The translations under genes were made by a program, and so were the position numbers. From the NCBI RefSeq assembly GCF_963924675.1, contig NC_089239.1, positions 3,275,001 through 3,339,000 on the forward strand: a stretch of 64,000 nucleotides of DNA. Direction: 5' to 3'. Numbering within the stretch: position 1 is the first letter of the stretch; the number at the start of each line of letters is the position of its first letter. Source of the DNA: Phocoena phocoena. Lineage: Eukaryota; Chordata; Mammalia; Artiodactyla; Phocoenidae. This document shows, piece by piece, positions 26,263 through 36,968 of this stretch. The notes beneath the pieces were generated by a model. That model saw nothing but the letters and a program-made list of their open reading frames with translations. It made no database searches and was not told the DNA's origin.

Positions 26263-26630
26263 TTTAAAAAGTTTTTATTTTATATTGGAGTATAGTTGAT
26301 TTACTATGTTGTATTAGTTTCAGGTGTACAGCAAAGTGGTCCAGTTTTACATATACATATATCCATTCTTTTTCAGATTCTTTTCCCACATAAGTTATTA
26401 CAGAATATTGAGTAGAGTTCCCTGTGCGATACAGTAGGTCCTTGTTGGTTATCTATTTCATATATAGTAGTGTGTATATGTTAAACCCAAACTCCTAACT
26501 TATCCTTCCCCCACCCCTTTCCCCTTTGGTAACCGTAAGTTTGTTTTGTAAATAAGTTCACTTGTATCATTTTTTTAGATTCCACATATAAGTGATATAT
26601 GAAATTTGTTGATTATTTTATATATAGTAC
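26263..26630 (-). mobile_element. L1 3' end, antisense
   Basis: Contains TATTGGAGTATAGTTGATTT and the reverse ORF2 end. Perfect target-site duplication TAAGATACATTTATTCTT is at 26245-26262 and 26631-26648. Confidence 0.93.
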
Positions 26631-26649
26631 TAAGATACATTTATTCTTA

Positions 26650-27656
26650 ATATCTGAAATTATTTTTATTACCATTCTCGCTCTTATTTTTACTCAATAC
26701 TTAAATATATTTCCGACATTACAGCAATTTCACCCTAAACTCTGCATCTCGTTTTCTGCTGAATCCTATCAGGAGCTCCACCTGAAACGGTGTGGGGTCA
26801 TTAGCAAGCATCTGTGCCCCTTGGAGCAGTGGGCTGGGCCCAGCTGTGCGCCCAGGGAGGCTGCCCCTCCATGCTTACCGCGGAGCATCTTATGCAGTTA
26901 GAGAGAGAAATGAGGAAACAGAGAACACAAGTGTTACTGACCTGTTTATTAGTCATGCCTTTTTTCTTCCAAAGAAAATAGTTCCATCAAACCCTTGGTG
27001 GATTCAGGGGCAGAGGCAGGACAATAACTGGTGTCCCTTTGAAGTGTGGCTGCAGGGCATCCCCTGCTTTCCCAGCTCAGCTGTGGAAGCAGAGAAGAAA
27101 CTTCAAAGGCGGACTTGCTGTTGATCCTGCTGGTGGAGGCGTGACTCCCATCAGCGGGCTTTAGAGAAGAAATGAGGAATCTTCCTCTCTCACTTGCCAG
27201 AGTTCCACTCTCACCAAATGATCTGTGAGGTTTTAGTCGTGACTGTCTCTGTCTAGTGGATGCAAATAAAAAACCATCACAGTCTATTTCGTTGTGATTG
27301 ATGCTTATTTAGGTACACTGTACAAATCAGCTGAGATAGCCAGTTTTCGTAATTTGTCTAGATTTGTGCCACACGTCAGGGACAGCAGGTAAACCGCCCC
27401 CGTTCCTGATTACATGAGAGCAAAGCAAAGTTTAAGAAGACTGTACCCTTGCTGCTCTGCTATCCCCAGGCCATAACTGTAACTGTTTACAATCCTTCAG
27501 TCCGAGTATTCATTCTACGTACAGGCGGTGCGTTCAAACTCATCTGTGAGTTAAGAAATAATTATTCCATTTGGTCAACAATTCACCTTGTACAATATAT
27601 ATATATATTTGAAAAGATTTAAATTTTAAAAGTAAATGCAATTTCCCTGAAATGAT
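26650..27656. other. Unassigned stretch next to the SMIM19 3' end
   Basis: Non-repetitive sequence. Part of it could still be transcribed as distal SMIM19 3'UTR, since a further minus-strand AATAAA lies near 26950. The 110-residue frame at 26792-27124 has no recognisable domain. Confidence 0.35.
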
Positions 27657-28708
27657 TTTATTTGGACTAAACCTTTTCATTTTTATTCTTTACTTCATAA
27701 TTATAAAGGAAAAGGCAATAATGCTTGAAATATTAACTCTAACTCTTAAAATTATAGTTTTGATTCAAAAACGAATTTATGGACAGTTACATGGACAGTT
27801 GAACTTCCCTGCCACTATCCCCAACCGGCTTTTATTTAAATAAATCTGAAAAACTGGGTGAAAACATTTCAATGTACAGTACAAAAATGGTACAAGATAT
27901 GAGAGTCTGCAGGGAAGCTTATTATGCTAAAAAAGCCTGAGAAACCATACAGTTACATTAAAGACTGATGGTCACATGACCCCAAAGCAAGCCGCTGACA
28001 CCAGTCAGAGGTGCCCATGTATTCCGCAGTATAGCCCCAGCACGGCCGAAAGAAGACTCTTCTGGTGGAAGAAACTCCTGGGAATACAATTAAGGGGAAC
28101 AAACTCCAGTCACAGAAAACTTCTACAGTTAGCAGGGGGGTGCGCATCACAATTTCACAACGCAGAAAAGACAGTTTACTGTGCAAATTCTGACGTAGCA
28201 AAAACGGTTAGTTCGGTTAGAGGTAACGACAGCCATGAGAACATACGTTAGTCCGTTATCCCTATTATATTTATCTCAGAACACAGTCGGAGAGGAAGTT
28301 ATTCCAATGATTAGATTTTTATTTTTTAAGCTGGCAAGAAAGTTCCAAAGTGGCATCAGCTCCAGACTCTCGCTTCCAAAGATGTGTTTTTATTTCCTGA
28401 TTGTATCCTGAAGGGAATCAAAGTCTTCACAAGGTACAGTCACCATCTCTGGTGATAGTCTATCTTCCTAGGTACGTGCAGACTCTCTGTGTTCAGGCCT
28501 TTTGAGGAATTTCTGATTTGTGGAACAAATGATTTGGAGATGAGGTTTAAAAAAGTGAAACAAAACACACCAAAAAATTGGGGAAAAGTCACAAATAAAA
28601 TGATTTTATGGAGACAGAAGTTTAAAAAAAATGCTGCTCATGATTTGGCAGCGCAAGGAGACTGCACTCTTGAACAACGATCATTCCTGCTGCTCATTTT
28701 CTGAGATT
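27657..28708 (-). other. SMIM19: Probable SMIM19 3'UTR with several candidate poly(A) signals
   Basis: After the SMIM19 stop the minus strand runs through about 1 kb free of recognisable SINE or L1 copies, as expected for a retained 3'UTR. AATAAA hexamers occur on the minus strand at 28394-28389, 28323-28318 and 27662-27657. I cannot tell which is used. The outer boundary given here is the farthest of these three and is an inference. Plus- and minus-strand open frames inside this stretch (for example 27953-28251) show no protein family signal. Confidence 0.45.
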
Positions 28709-28773
28709 TCATTCCAATGAGAGCTGCACGCTGTCAGCCTGGCTCTGTGGCTGCTGATAATCATACTTTCTGG
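28709..28773 (-). CDS. SMIM19: SMIM19 exon 4 (last coding exon and stop)
   Basis: The acceptor is TTTTTCAATAG followed by CCAGAAAG. The exon encodes the last 21 residues, from a codon split across the junction (C then CC, Pro87) through [20 protein letters not shown], and the stop is TGA at 28711-28709. It is too short to be picked up by a length-filtered ORF search. It was found by looking for the expected SMIM19 C-terminus downstream of exon 3. Phase and frame match exactly. Confidence 0.9.
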
Positions 28774-31700
28774 CTATTGAAAAACAAACAAAACAATAAG
28801 CAAGAAAAAAGGAGATACGATTAATAAAATCGCAAAATAATTATGAGCTCACATCATTAAATCACAGTCATGATTCTCAGTAAAGCATTAGCTTGGAATT
28901 AAACAATTTTTATTCATTAGAGGAAATTTATTATACTTCATGATCCTCTAATTTCTCAGCAGTGCTGATATCCATTTTCAGATGTTTATTATTATTGTCT
29001 TGTACATCAGGATTATTCAGAGCATTGAAATATAGGGTAAACACTAATTAAGCTACTAAACTTAAACTAACATTTTGTAATGTCCTTTCTTATTTCCCAT
29101 CTCCACCTCAAGATAAGTTAATAATAATGCTTTTGTCCACATCATAAGGAATTTGACTATATTTTAAATGAGAAGCCTAAGAGATTTACTGAACATTGTC
29201 ATTAATATAAACTAGAAGAAAAAACAGACTTGCAATTCTGTGTTCTTTTTGTGCTTCTGAGAAATATTTATTGAAGGTCTTAAACGGAAACTAGAGAGAG
29301 TGCAGGGCTAAAGTCTTTGCAAATGTCATTCACTGGTTGGCTTTCAAACTTTCAGTCTCTTCATTAAGTTTTTACCAGCCAAGGAAGAAATACTGTTTGT
29401 TTATATACTCAGGGTGGATCCAGATTATTGTGGCCGAAAGCTTTACAATTTTGGGAGTCCTCTTTAAAGGAAAAGAATTTTGTTTGCTATTTCCTCTTGA
29501 ACTTCCAGACTAAGTCAGGACTAGACATGCCATCATCAGCACTAAGAATGATGCAATGTGATGGGACTCTTTATTTTTTAAATAAATTTATTTATTTATT
29601 TATTTATTTACTTATGGCTGCATTGGGTCTTCGTTGTTGGGTCTTAGTTGCTGGGCACGGGCTTTCTCTAGTTGCGGCGAGTGGGGGCTACTCTTCTTTG
29701 CAATGCGCCGTCTTTTCACTGCGGTAGCTTCTCTTGTTGCAGAGCTTGGGCTCTAGGCACACGGCTTCAGAAGTTGTAGCACGCGGACTCAGTAGCTGTG
29801 GCTCACGGGCTCTAGAGCACAGGCTCAGTAGTTGTGGTGCACGGGCTTAGTTGCTCTGTGGCATGTGGGATCTTCCCGGACCAGGGCTCGAACCCGTGTC
29901 CCCTGCATTGGCAGGCGGATTCTTTGTTTTTGTTTTTTAATTAATTAATTAATTTATTTATTTTTGGCTGCGTTGGGTCTTCGTTGCTGCACAGGCTTTC
30001 TCTAGTTGCAGCGAGCGGGGGCTACTCTTTGTTGCGGTGTGCAGGCTTCTCATTGCAGTGACATCTCTTCTTGTGGAGCACAGGCTCTAGGCACGCGGGC
30101 TTCAGTAGTTGTGGCACGTGGGCTCAGTAGTTGTGGCTCACGGGCTCCAGAGCGCAGGCTCGGTAGCTGTGGCACACGGGGTTAGTTGCTCCACGGCATG
30201 TGGGATCTTCCCGGACCAGGGCTCAAACCCATGTCCCCTGCATTGGCAAGCAGATTCTTAACCACTGCGCCACCAGGGAAGCCCCCCACCCCCACTGCAG
30301 GCGGATTCTTTTTTTTTTTTATATAATTTTTTTTTTAACATCTTTATTGGGGTATAATTGCTTCACAATGGTGTGTTAGTTTCTGCTTTATAACAAAGTG
30401 AATCAGCTATACATATACATATGCTCCCATGTGTCTTCCCTCTTGCGTCTCCCTCCCTCCCACTCTCCCCATCCCACCCCTCCAGGCTGTCCCAAAGCCC
30501 CGAGCTAATATCCCTGTGCCTTGCGGCTGCTTCCCCCTAGCTATCTACCTTACTACGTTTGTTAGTGTGTATATGTCCATGACTCTCGGATTCTTAACCA
30601 CTGTGTCACGAGGGAAGTCCCTGTGATGGGCCTCTTTAAATGTGCATACACTCACTATTTACAAGAACAATGGCTTCCAAAGATGTCCACATCCTAATCC
30701 CCATAATCTGTGAATATGTTACCTTCTGGGGCAGAAGGGACTTTAAAGATGTGTTTAAGGTAAGGACCTCGAGAAGGGGGATTACCCTGGATTATCTGGC
30801 CCAACCTGATCACAGGGGCCCTGAAAATCAGAGAACCTTTCCTGGCAGAGTTGAGAGAGAGAAGGAACTATAAAAATGGAAGAACGGTCAGAAAGATGCA
30901 GTGCTACTGGCTTTGAGGATGGGCGAATGAAGCCACAAAGCAAGCAACATGGGTGGTTTCTAGAAGCTGGAAAAGGCAAAGAAACAGCTTCTCCTTTAGA
31001 GCATCCAGGAAGAAACAGCAGAACTCTGCCAACACCTTGATTTTAGTCAGTGAATCCGCTGTAGGACTTTTAATCTCTAATTGTAAGATCTGTGTTGTGT
31101 TAAGCCACTGAATTTGTGATAATACAGCAGCAACAGAAAACTACCATGCCTTACAAACACAGGTGTCCTGATAAATTTCATTTTATGCCATTCTCATCAA
31201 AGAAGAAAAAGAGCTGTACACTGGCTTTATAATTGTATATGCTATACTACTGAATATTTTTTGATAGGATCTAACTTCTGATTTTTGTTTGTTTGTTTTT
31301 TGTGTTTGGCGGTGCCGCCAGCCATGTGGGATTTTAGTTCCCTGACCAGGGATCGAACCTGGGCCTCTGCAGTGAAAACACCGAATCCTAACCGCTAGGC
31401 CACCAGGGAGCTCCCACAAACTTCTGTTTTGACTAGGCATCAATGAAAACCTAACTCTTTACTTATAATTTTCTATACAGAGCTTCTGGTTCCCTGTTTT
31501 GTTTTTTAAATACTTAAATTTCCTTAAGGATATATTTTTTTGAGGTGAAATACAAAAACATAAACTTGCCATTTTAACCATTTTAATTTATTTTATTTTA
31601 TTTTTTTTTTTGCGGTACGCGGGCCTCTCACCGCTGTGGCCTCTGCCGTCGCGAAGCACAGGCTCCAGACGCGCAGGCTCAGCAGCCATGGCTCACGGGC

Positions 31701-34700
31701 CCAGCCGCTCCGCGGCACGTGGGATCTCCCCCGACCGGGGCACGAACCCGTGTCCCCTGCATCGGCAGGCGGACTCTCAACCACTGCGCCACCAGGGAAG
31801 CCCCATTTTAACCATTTTTAAGAGTACAGTTCAGGGACGTGAACTGCATTCACTCTGTTGTGCTGCCACCACCAGCACCCTTCTTTTGATCACCCCACAC
31901 TGACCTTTGTCCTCATTACACAGTAACTCCCCACTCCCTCCCCCACTCCCAGTGACGATTCTGCTGTCTGTCTCTGTGAATTTGCTACACAGAAGAGAAA
32001 TCACACAATATTTGTTCTTTTGTGACTGGCTTCTTTCACTTCACAACAAAAATAATTATGAAGCATAATGTCTTCAAGGTGCATCCATGTTGTAGCATGT
32101 GTCAGAATTTCCTTCCTCTTGGGACTTCCCTGATGGCGCAGTGGTTAAGAATCCGCCTGCCAATGCAGGGGACATGGGCTCGAGCTCTGGTCCGGGAAGA
32201 TCCCACATGCCGCAGAGCAACTAAGCCCGTGTGCCGCAACTACTGAGCCTGCGCTCTAGAGCCTGCGAGCCACAACTACTGAGCCCATGTGCTGCAACTA
32301 CTGAGCCCGTGCTCCACGACAAGAGAAGCCATTGCAACGAGAAGCCTGCAGACCACAACGAAGAGTAGCCCCCGCTCGCCGCAACTAGAGAAAGCCCATG
32401 TGCAGTAAAGAAAACTCAATGCAACCAAAAAAAAAAAGAATTTCCTTCCTCTTCAGGGTTGAATAACATCCTATTCATGTATAGACCACATTCTGTGGAT
32501 CCATCAGTCAAGGACACGGGTTGTTTCCATCTTTTGGCTACTGTGAATAATGCTGCTCTGTAACATTCAGTTTTACTTCTTATTCTGAACTAGTAAAACA
32601 TGAATGCAAAAGGGACAAAAGAGGAAACAGGGAAGGTGTACCTTCCTCCCACCTGATTGGTCCTGCAGCTCCTTTCCCCAAAGGAACTGCTGTTACTACT
32701 TCTCAGGATAAAATTTATGCTGAAGAAATTTCTAGAGGTTCTACTTGTGTAAAATAAATATATATGGTTTTTCTACTTTTCACCTGAAATTCCAGCCCAC
32801 CCGAGACACATACCAGTAACATCTTGTTGATCACTCTTCCTTGCTTCTTTCTATGTGAGCCCGCAAACACACAGACATCTATCTTTCTTTTAAAAATATC
32901 CAATCTTTTCCCTCGAGTCGCACAGTGTTCCCATCAAGGTAATGAATGTTAATAATCTGATGTGTATCTTTCCAAGCCTTCCTCCAGGCTTGTGTAATTA
33001 TACAGAACATTTTTAGAAACAACCCAATCAAAAAATGGGCAGATGATCTAAATAGACATTTCTCCAATGAAGACATACAGGCACGTGAAAACATGCTCAA
33101 CATTTTTATTAGAGAAATGCAAATCAAAACTACAATTAGGTATCATCTCACACCAGTCAGAATGGCCATCATCAAAAAGTCTATAAATAATAAATGCTGG
33201 AGAGGGTGTGGAGAAAAAGGAACCCTCCTACACTGTTGGTGGGAAGGTAAATTGATACAGCCACTATGGAAAACAGTATGGAGGTTCCTTAAAAAATTAA
33301 AAATAGAGTTACCATGTGATCCAGCAATCACACCCCTGGGCATATATCCAGAGAAAACTAAAATTTGAAAAGATACATGCACCCCAATGTTCATTACAGT
33401 GCTGTTTACAATAGCCAAGACATGGAAGCACCCTAAGTGTCCTTATACAGATGACTGGATAAAGAAGAGGAGGTACGTATATATTTATATATGTATTTAT
33501 GTATTTATATATATATATACACACACACAATGAAATATTACTCAGCCATAAGAAAGAATGAAATAATGCCATTTGCAGCAACATGGATGGACCTAGAGAT
33601 CATTGTACTAAGTGAAGTAAGTCAGACAGAGAAAGACAAATACCATATATCACTTACATGTGGAATGTTAAAAAAAAAGATACAAATGAACTTACTTACA
33701 AAACGGAAATAGACCCACAGACATAGAGGACAGACTTGTGGCTGCCAACGGGCAAAGGAGTTGGGGAGGAATGAATCGGGAGGTTGGGATTAACATATGT
33801 GTACTACTGTAGATAAAGTGTATAGCACGGGGAACCATACTCAATATTTTGTCATAACCTATAGGGAAAAGAATCTGAAAAATAACATATATCTATATCT
33901 CTCTCTATACATCTGAATCACTGTGTTGTATACCTGAAACTAATACCACATTGTAAATCAACTATACTTCAATAAAAAAAATTCTATACAACATTTTTAT
34001 TACACGTAGATAGGGATGTTTTGGTCATTTGATTTTAAAGGAGCAGTACCCTAGCATGTATATAATCACATCTTGCCTTTTCTCATTTAATGATACACCA
34101 TGGAAACCACACCTCATTTTTTTAAATGGTGGCATCAAAGGCTGTGGCTTGGATGTACAATTCATCCTGGCTCCTTGCCCTTTAACCTTTGTTTCTTCTC
34201 CACCACTTACTCACAGGGTTTAGTACCACAGGACATGTTAATAACCTCTGGCCTGGAAGCCATTCCTATACTGCTATGGCTGCAGCACATAGTAATTTAA
34301 TTGTCAAGAAGTGACTGCAAACTCTATAAACACAAAATTTCAAACCTGAACTACAGTAGGTTCAACTCAACGTCCCCTCAGCCAGATCCCCCAAATGCTC
34401 TTGGCCACCTCAACGCCATTGCACACGAGGGAAGTGCAAAGGAGGGAAATTAGAGAAGGATGAGACAGGAGCCTCACCGACTGTTAAGGCATCTAAGTTC
34501 TGCCAAATTTTCAAAATGTGAAACACGTTGCTAGGGCTCTTCTCAGGGTCTTGGAAGGGCTCCAAATAAGTGAAGTGTCCTGAAACACTAACTTCATGCA
34601 AACCGGGTTTGCTGATACTCTGTTGAGCATCTAAGAAAGGCCCTACGTTTTCATTACCAGCTATTTCTTTCTTAAAAAAAATTTTTTTTTAATTGAAGTA

Positions 34701-36710
34701 TAGTTGATTTACAATGTTGTGTTAGTTTCTGGTGTACAGCAAAGTGATTCAGATATACATACATATATTCTTTTTCATATTCTTTTCCATTATGGTTTAT
34801 TACAGGATATTGAATATAGTTCCCTGTGTCATTATCAGCTATTTCTGATAACCTTTGCCAACGAGACTCAACCCCAAAGAGTCTATTTTAAATATGCTTA
34901 CGTACATAATTCAGCACAGAATATACTTACGAATGGAGTACATTTCCAGTTGCTGTCTTAACCGAATTTTGCTTATTGTGTCATAAAATTTGGGCTCTGA
35001 CAGAGTGTCTGTTGGAGGTGGCACACTGAATATCCTCATAATTCTCCTTTTATTTCTAAAACACAAAACCAATGCAGAAAAGAGATTTGTATTCATAGCT
35101 GTAGGACTGTAACATTCACACGATTGTAGTAACCAGAAGCTGCATTTAAAGGACGTAAGTGGCCCTGAGTCCATCTTCTATTTTTGTCCCCGTGAGATGC
35201 TTCCTGGGCTCAAGTATTTTTTCTTTCACAAGAAGTATGAAGCTGTACGTGTACAGTCACAGGGTTATAAGAAAGAAAAGGCAGTAGCTGAACGTGCCCA
35301 CTTCATACAACAAAGCGTCTCCCCTCAATCCCCACAAAAAAGCCCTGTTGTATGGAAAAATGCTCAGACAAAAAAAGTATGATTATTTTTCCCCTCCCTC
35401 TCATGTCATGCAAATAAAACTAAGTTATTGCGGGCAGAGAATAAACAGAATGTGAGCAGACCTTAATTTTGAAAAACAATGAATAAACGATTTCTTAAAT
35501 AGAGTAGCATGGCCTTAGTGGGGTCATCTAGTTAAAATTAACAACAGCCTGTCTCTGCCTTTAAAACATTGGGGTGGGGAGGAGACGGTGGCTATTTTTA
35601 GGGGAAGGCTGTTACCTGCCAGCGGCTCCCCCATGCTCTGTGGAGGCCTCCTCTCGCCTGCACCCCCTCGGCCCCGCTCCCCCGGGAGTCCAGGCGGCCA
35701 GCTGGCCAGCAGCTCAGGGGTCTCAGGGTCGGGAAGGGCGAGCCTGCAGGTCCCGTGGCAAGTGTGGGTCTGAACTGTTCCCCGGGCCGAGCGTCAATTA
35801 TTCTTGGTTGACTAATTATCCTGAACTGTCTAATGCCTTTGACCTTGGTAGAGGACGCCACCGAGCACGTGGCTACGGTCAGCAGCTCAATCCAACTCCT
35901 GCTGTTCTTCCTCTTCAAAGCACGCCCCTCACCGTGCATTTGTTCTTAACTGCTCTTGAAGGAAAGGAGCCAGGGAGTGTGGAAAAGAACAGCTGAATTA
36001 CGCTACAGCATCTGGAATCACAGCAAGAAGTATTTATTGAGGATTTACACCATGTGGCACATCAGGGACACAAAGGTTAAGTAAAAGTCCTTGTTCTCAG
36101 GGGACTGAGTTTCGGGGGACGGACAGACAAGTAACTGGATCATACCAATATTATGCACAAGAAACAGAAGGGAAGGCTTGAAATTTGCAAAGACAGAATT
36201 ACTGAACACATAGGAGTTAGGGTTTGTGCATTTCAGGGACATTGGCCCAAAATATGTGCTCGTGCAAGGGTGACAGTGAAGCTGCTGAATGAGAAAACTG
36301 AGCTATATCAGAAATGATAGAATAGGAGTATAGAGCATCTGGTCTGGGTGCCAAGAGCTGCACTTAAATCCCCATCTCTCAGAGCAACTGGGTTTTCCAA
36401 GCCAAATCCTGGTGTCCGGTAATGTGAGGGCTGACCCGACTAGACAGTGATTTCATAGCAGGAACAAAAATGCTGATGAAATTATTTTTGTGCATTTAAC
36501 TTAGATCAAACAAACAAACCTACAAAACTTATAAATGCCTGGGTTCTTATCAACCCTGAGAATCTAAAGCCTTTACCTCTTGGCATACATGAAGAGTCCA
36601 AAGCTGACAAGGATCACTACCAGGTACACGTTGGTGGCTTCGTTCCAGGCCTCATGAACGCTGTAATCGATAGAGTCCTCGTCACCCATCACTCCGTAAC
36701 CGCCAGGCAT
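28709..36710 (-). CDS. SMIM19: SMIM19, small integral membrane protein 19 (coding span, three coding exons)
   Basis: Seen in the sequence: joining 36710-36577, 35055-34931 and 28773-28709 on the minus strand gives a continuous 107-codon frame ending in TGA. All junctions are GT-AG and phases match (phase 2, then phase 1). The start reads [10 protein letters not shown] and the end reads [10 protein letters not shown]. One hydrophobic segment at about residues 26-43 ([13 protein letters not shown] core) is followed by a basic stretch KRNKRRIMR, so by the positive-inside rule the N-terminus should be outside or lumenal and the longer C-terminal tail cytoplasmic. The first 25 residues are acidic and there is no cleavable signal peptide. 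I recognise this as SMIM19 (C8orf40), which has the same length in human; its molecular function is not established. The introns are about 1.5 and 6.2 kb, plus about 4.1 kb before the first coding exon. Its head-to-head neighbour is expected to be SLC20A2. No frameshift or premature stop is seen, so the gene looks functional. Confidence 0.93.
28774..29556 (-). other. SMIM19 intron 3, repeat-free proximal part
   Basis: AT-rich intronic sequence next to the last exon. No repeat or additional exon was recognised. Confidence 0.6.
29925..30296 (-). mobile_element. Second SINE, inserted in the first
   Basis: A full reverse SINE ending TGCGCCACCAGGGAAGCCCC. Its target-site duplication GCAGGCGGATTCTT (29911-29924 and 30297-30310) is copied from the outer SINE. 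Confidence 0.93.
30311..30587 (-). mobile_element. L1 3' end, inserted in the same SINE
   Basis: Reverse L1 3'UTR (TTATTGGGGTATAATTGCTT to TATATGTCCATGACTCTC). Flanked by CGGATTCTT at 30302-30310 and 30587-30595, again outer-SINE sequence. Confidence 0.9.
30655..31145 (+). repeat. Ancient LTR-like interspersed repeat
   Basis: Recognisable old-repeat phrases: GATGTCCACATCCTAATCCC, CTAGAAGCTGGAAAAGGC, TTAAGCCACTGAATTTGTG. The family name is uncertain; a MaLR or related LTR is likely. Confidence 0.5.
31284..31417 (-). mobile_element. Short tRNA-derived SINE, older
   Basis: Reverse B box GGGATCGAACCTGGG and head CTAGGCCACCAGGGAGCTCC. The flanking duplication is similar to AACTTCTG(A)TTTT. Confidence 0.85.
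31585..31802 (-). mobile_element. tRNA-derived SINE (CHR type, cetacean form)
   Basis: Reverse tail TTTTTGCGGTACGCGGGCC at the left and reverse head TGCGCCACCAGGGAAGCCCC at the right. Target-site duplication CCATTTTAACCATTTT is at 31569-31584 and 31803-31818. Confidence 0.95.
32121..32436 (+). mobile_element. tRNA-derived SINE (CHR type, long form)
   Basis: Head GGGACTTCCCTGATGGCGCA, several ACAACTACTGAGCC repeats, poly(A) tail. Perfect target-site duplication AGAATTTCCTTCCTCTT is at 32104-32120 and 32437-32453. Confidence 0.95.
33026..33985 (+). mobile_element. L1 3' end with ORF2 C-terminal remnant
   Basis: Encodes [19 protein letters not shown] and [20 protein letters not shown] of the ORF2 C-terminus, then breaks. 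An expanded (TA)/(CA) run at 33480-33530 interrupts the coding end. The flanking duplication is similar to TATACA(G)AACATTTTTA. Confidence 0.92.
34669..34828 (-). mobile_element. Short L1 3' end, antisense, 100 bp from SMIM19 exon 3
   Basis: Contains AATTGAAGTATAGTTGATTT. Target-site duplication TCATTA(C/T)CAGCTATTTCT is at 34651-34668 and 34829-34846. It lies just inside intron 3, downstream of the exon 3 donor. Confidence 0.92.
34931..35055 (-). CDS. SMIM19: SMIM19 exon 3 (middle coding exon)
   Basis: The 125-bp exon has acceptor TTTTAG before AAATAAAAGG and donor ATTC followed by GTAAGT. It completes Arg45 and encodes residues 46-86: a basic juxtamembrane stretch [11 protein letters not shown], a proline run PPP, and the tail motif [18 protein letters not shown]. 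An open frame continuing through both splice sites is chance and should not be read as an alternative protein. Confidence 0.92.
35575..35965. other. GC-rich, non-repetitive block in SMIM19 intron 2
   Basis: An isolated GC-rich segment in AT-rich intron, with a nuclear-receptor-like half-site TGACCTTGG (35840-35848) and a homeodomain-like ACTAATTATC (35811-35820). No repeat is recognised. It could be a regulatory element or an alternative exon. The 140-residue plus-strand frame over it has no known domain. Confidence 0.3.
36020..36180. repeat. L2-like remnant
   Basis: AGTATTTATTGAGGATTTAC and the following CCTTGTTCTCAGGGGACT match the layout of L2 3' remnants. Strongly diverged. Confidence 0.45.
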
Positions 36711-36714
36711 GGGA
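36577..36714 (-). CDS. SMIM19: SMIM19 exon 2 (first coding exon; start codon at 36710-36708)
   Basis: The acceptor reads CTTACAG just above 36714, leaving only four untranslated bases before the ATG. The exon encodes residues 1-44 and two bases of Arg45, covering the acidic N-terminus and the whole transmembrane segment. The donor is AAGAG followed by GTAAAG. The ATG was chosen because it gives the family's N-terminus. The base at -3 is C, so the start context is weak. Confidence 0.92.
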
Positions 36715-36772
36715 CTGTAAGGCAGCAAAGAGGGCAGGGTTTCTTTCAGTTAGTGATGGTGTGACGGCTGGA

Positions 36773-36968
36773 CAAGGGCTGGCAAACAGAGGGCCTGCTG
36801 GCCAGTTCCAGCCCCCTGCCTGCCTTTGTATGGCCCAGGAGCCAAGAATGGTTTTACATTTCTAAACGGATACATTTTAAGCAGAGCATCTTCCATTTTT
36901 GCCTCACAGCCCTCAAAGCCTAAAATGTTTACCATCTGGCCCGTTAAGAAAATGTTGGCCAACCCTGG
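36773..36968. mobile_element. hAT-like non-autonomous DNA transposon remnant
   Basis: The ends CAAGGGCTGGCAAAC and TTGGCCAACCCTGG form inverted repeats like those of the copy at 778-983. The internal GCCTAAAATGTTTACCATCT is shared. It lies 60 bp upstream of the SMIM19 exon 2 acceptor, inside intron 1. Confidence 0.65.

Larger units (their letters stand above)
29574..30621 (-). mobile_element. Outer SINE of a nested insertion (split)
   Basis: SINE sequence runs 29574-29924 and resumes at 30588-30621 (GGATTCTTAACCACTG then AGGGAAGTCCC). Its target-site duplication TGTGATGGG(A/C)CTCTTTA is at 29557-29573 and 30622-30638. Confidence 0.92.
31500..32580 (-). mobile_element. Old L1 3'UTR, antisense, split by two SINEs
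   Basis: The L1 phrases (TTTTTGAGGTGAAATACAAA, GTGACTGGCTTCTTTCACTT, ACCTTTGTCCTCATTACACA) run through two younger SINEs at 31585-31802 and 32121-32436, each with clear target-site duplications of L1 sequence. Confidence 0.75.

Noticed and set aside
1..27650. Search for CHRNB3 or another neighbouring gene
   Set aside because: Expected further left from conserved gene order, but no receptor-like exon was seen in this part.
35574..35996. 140-residue plus-strand frame in SMIM19 intron 2
   Set aside because: Antisense to SMIM19, both strands open because of GC content, no family signal. The block is kept only as a possible regulatory element.
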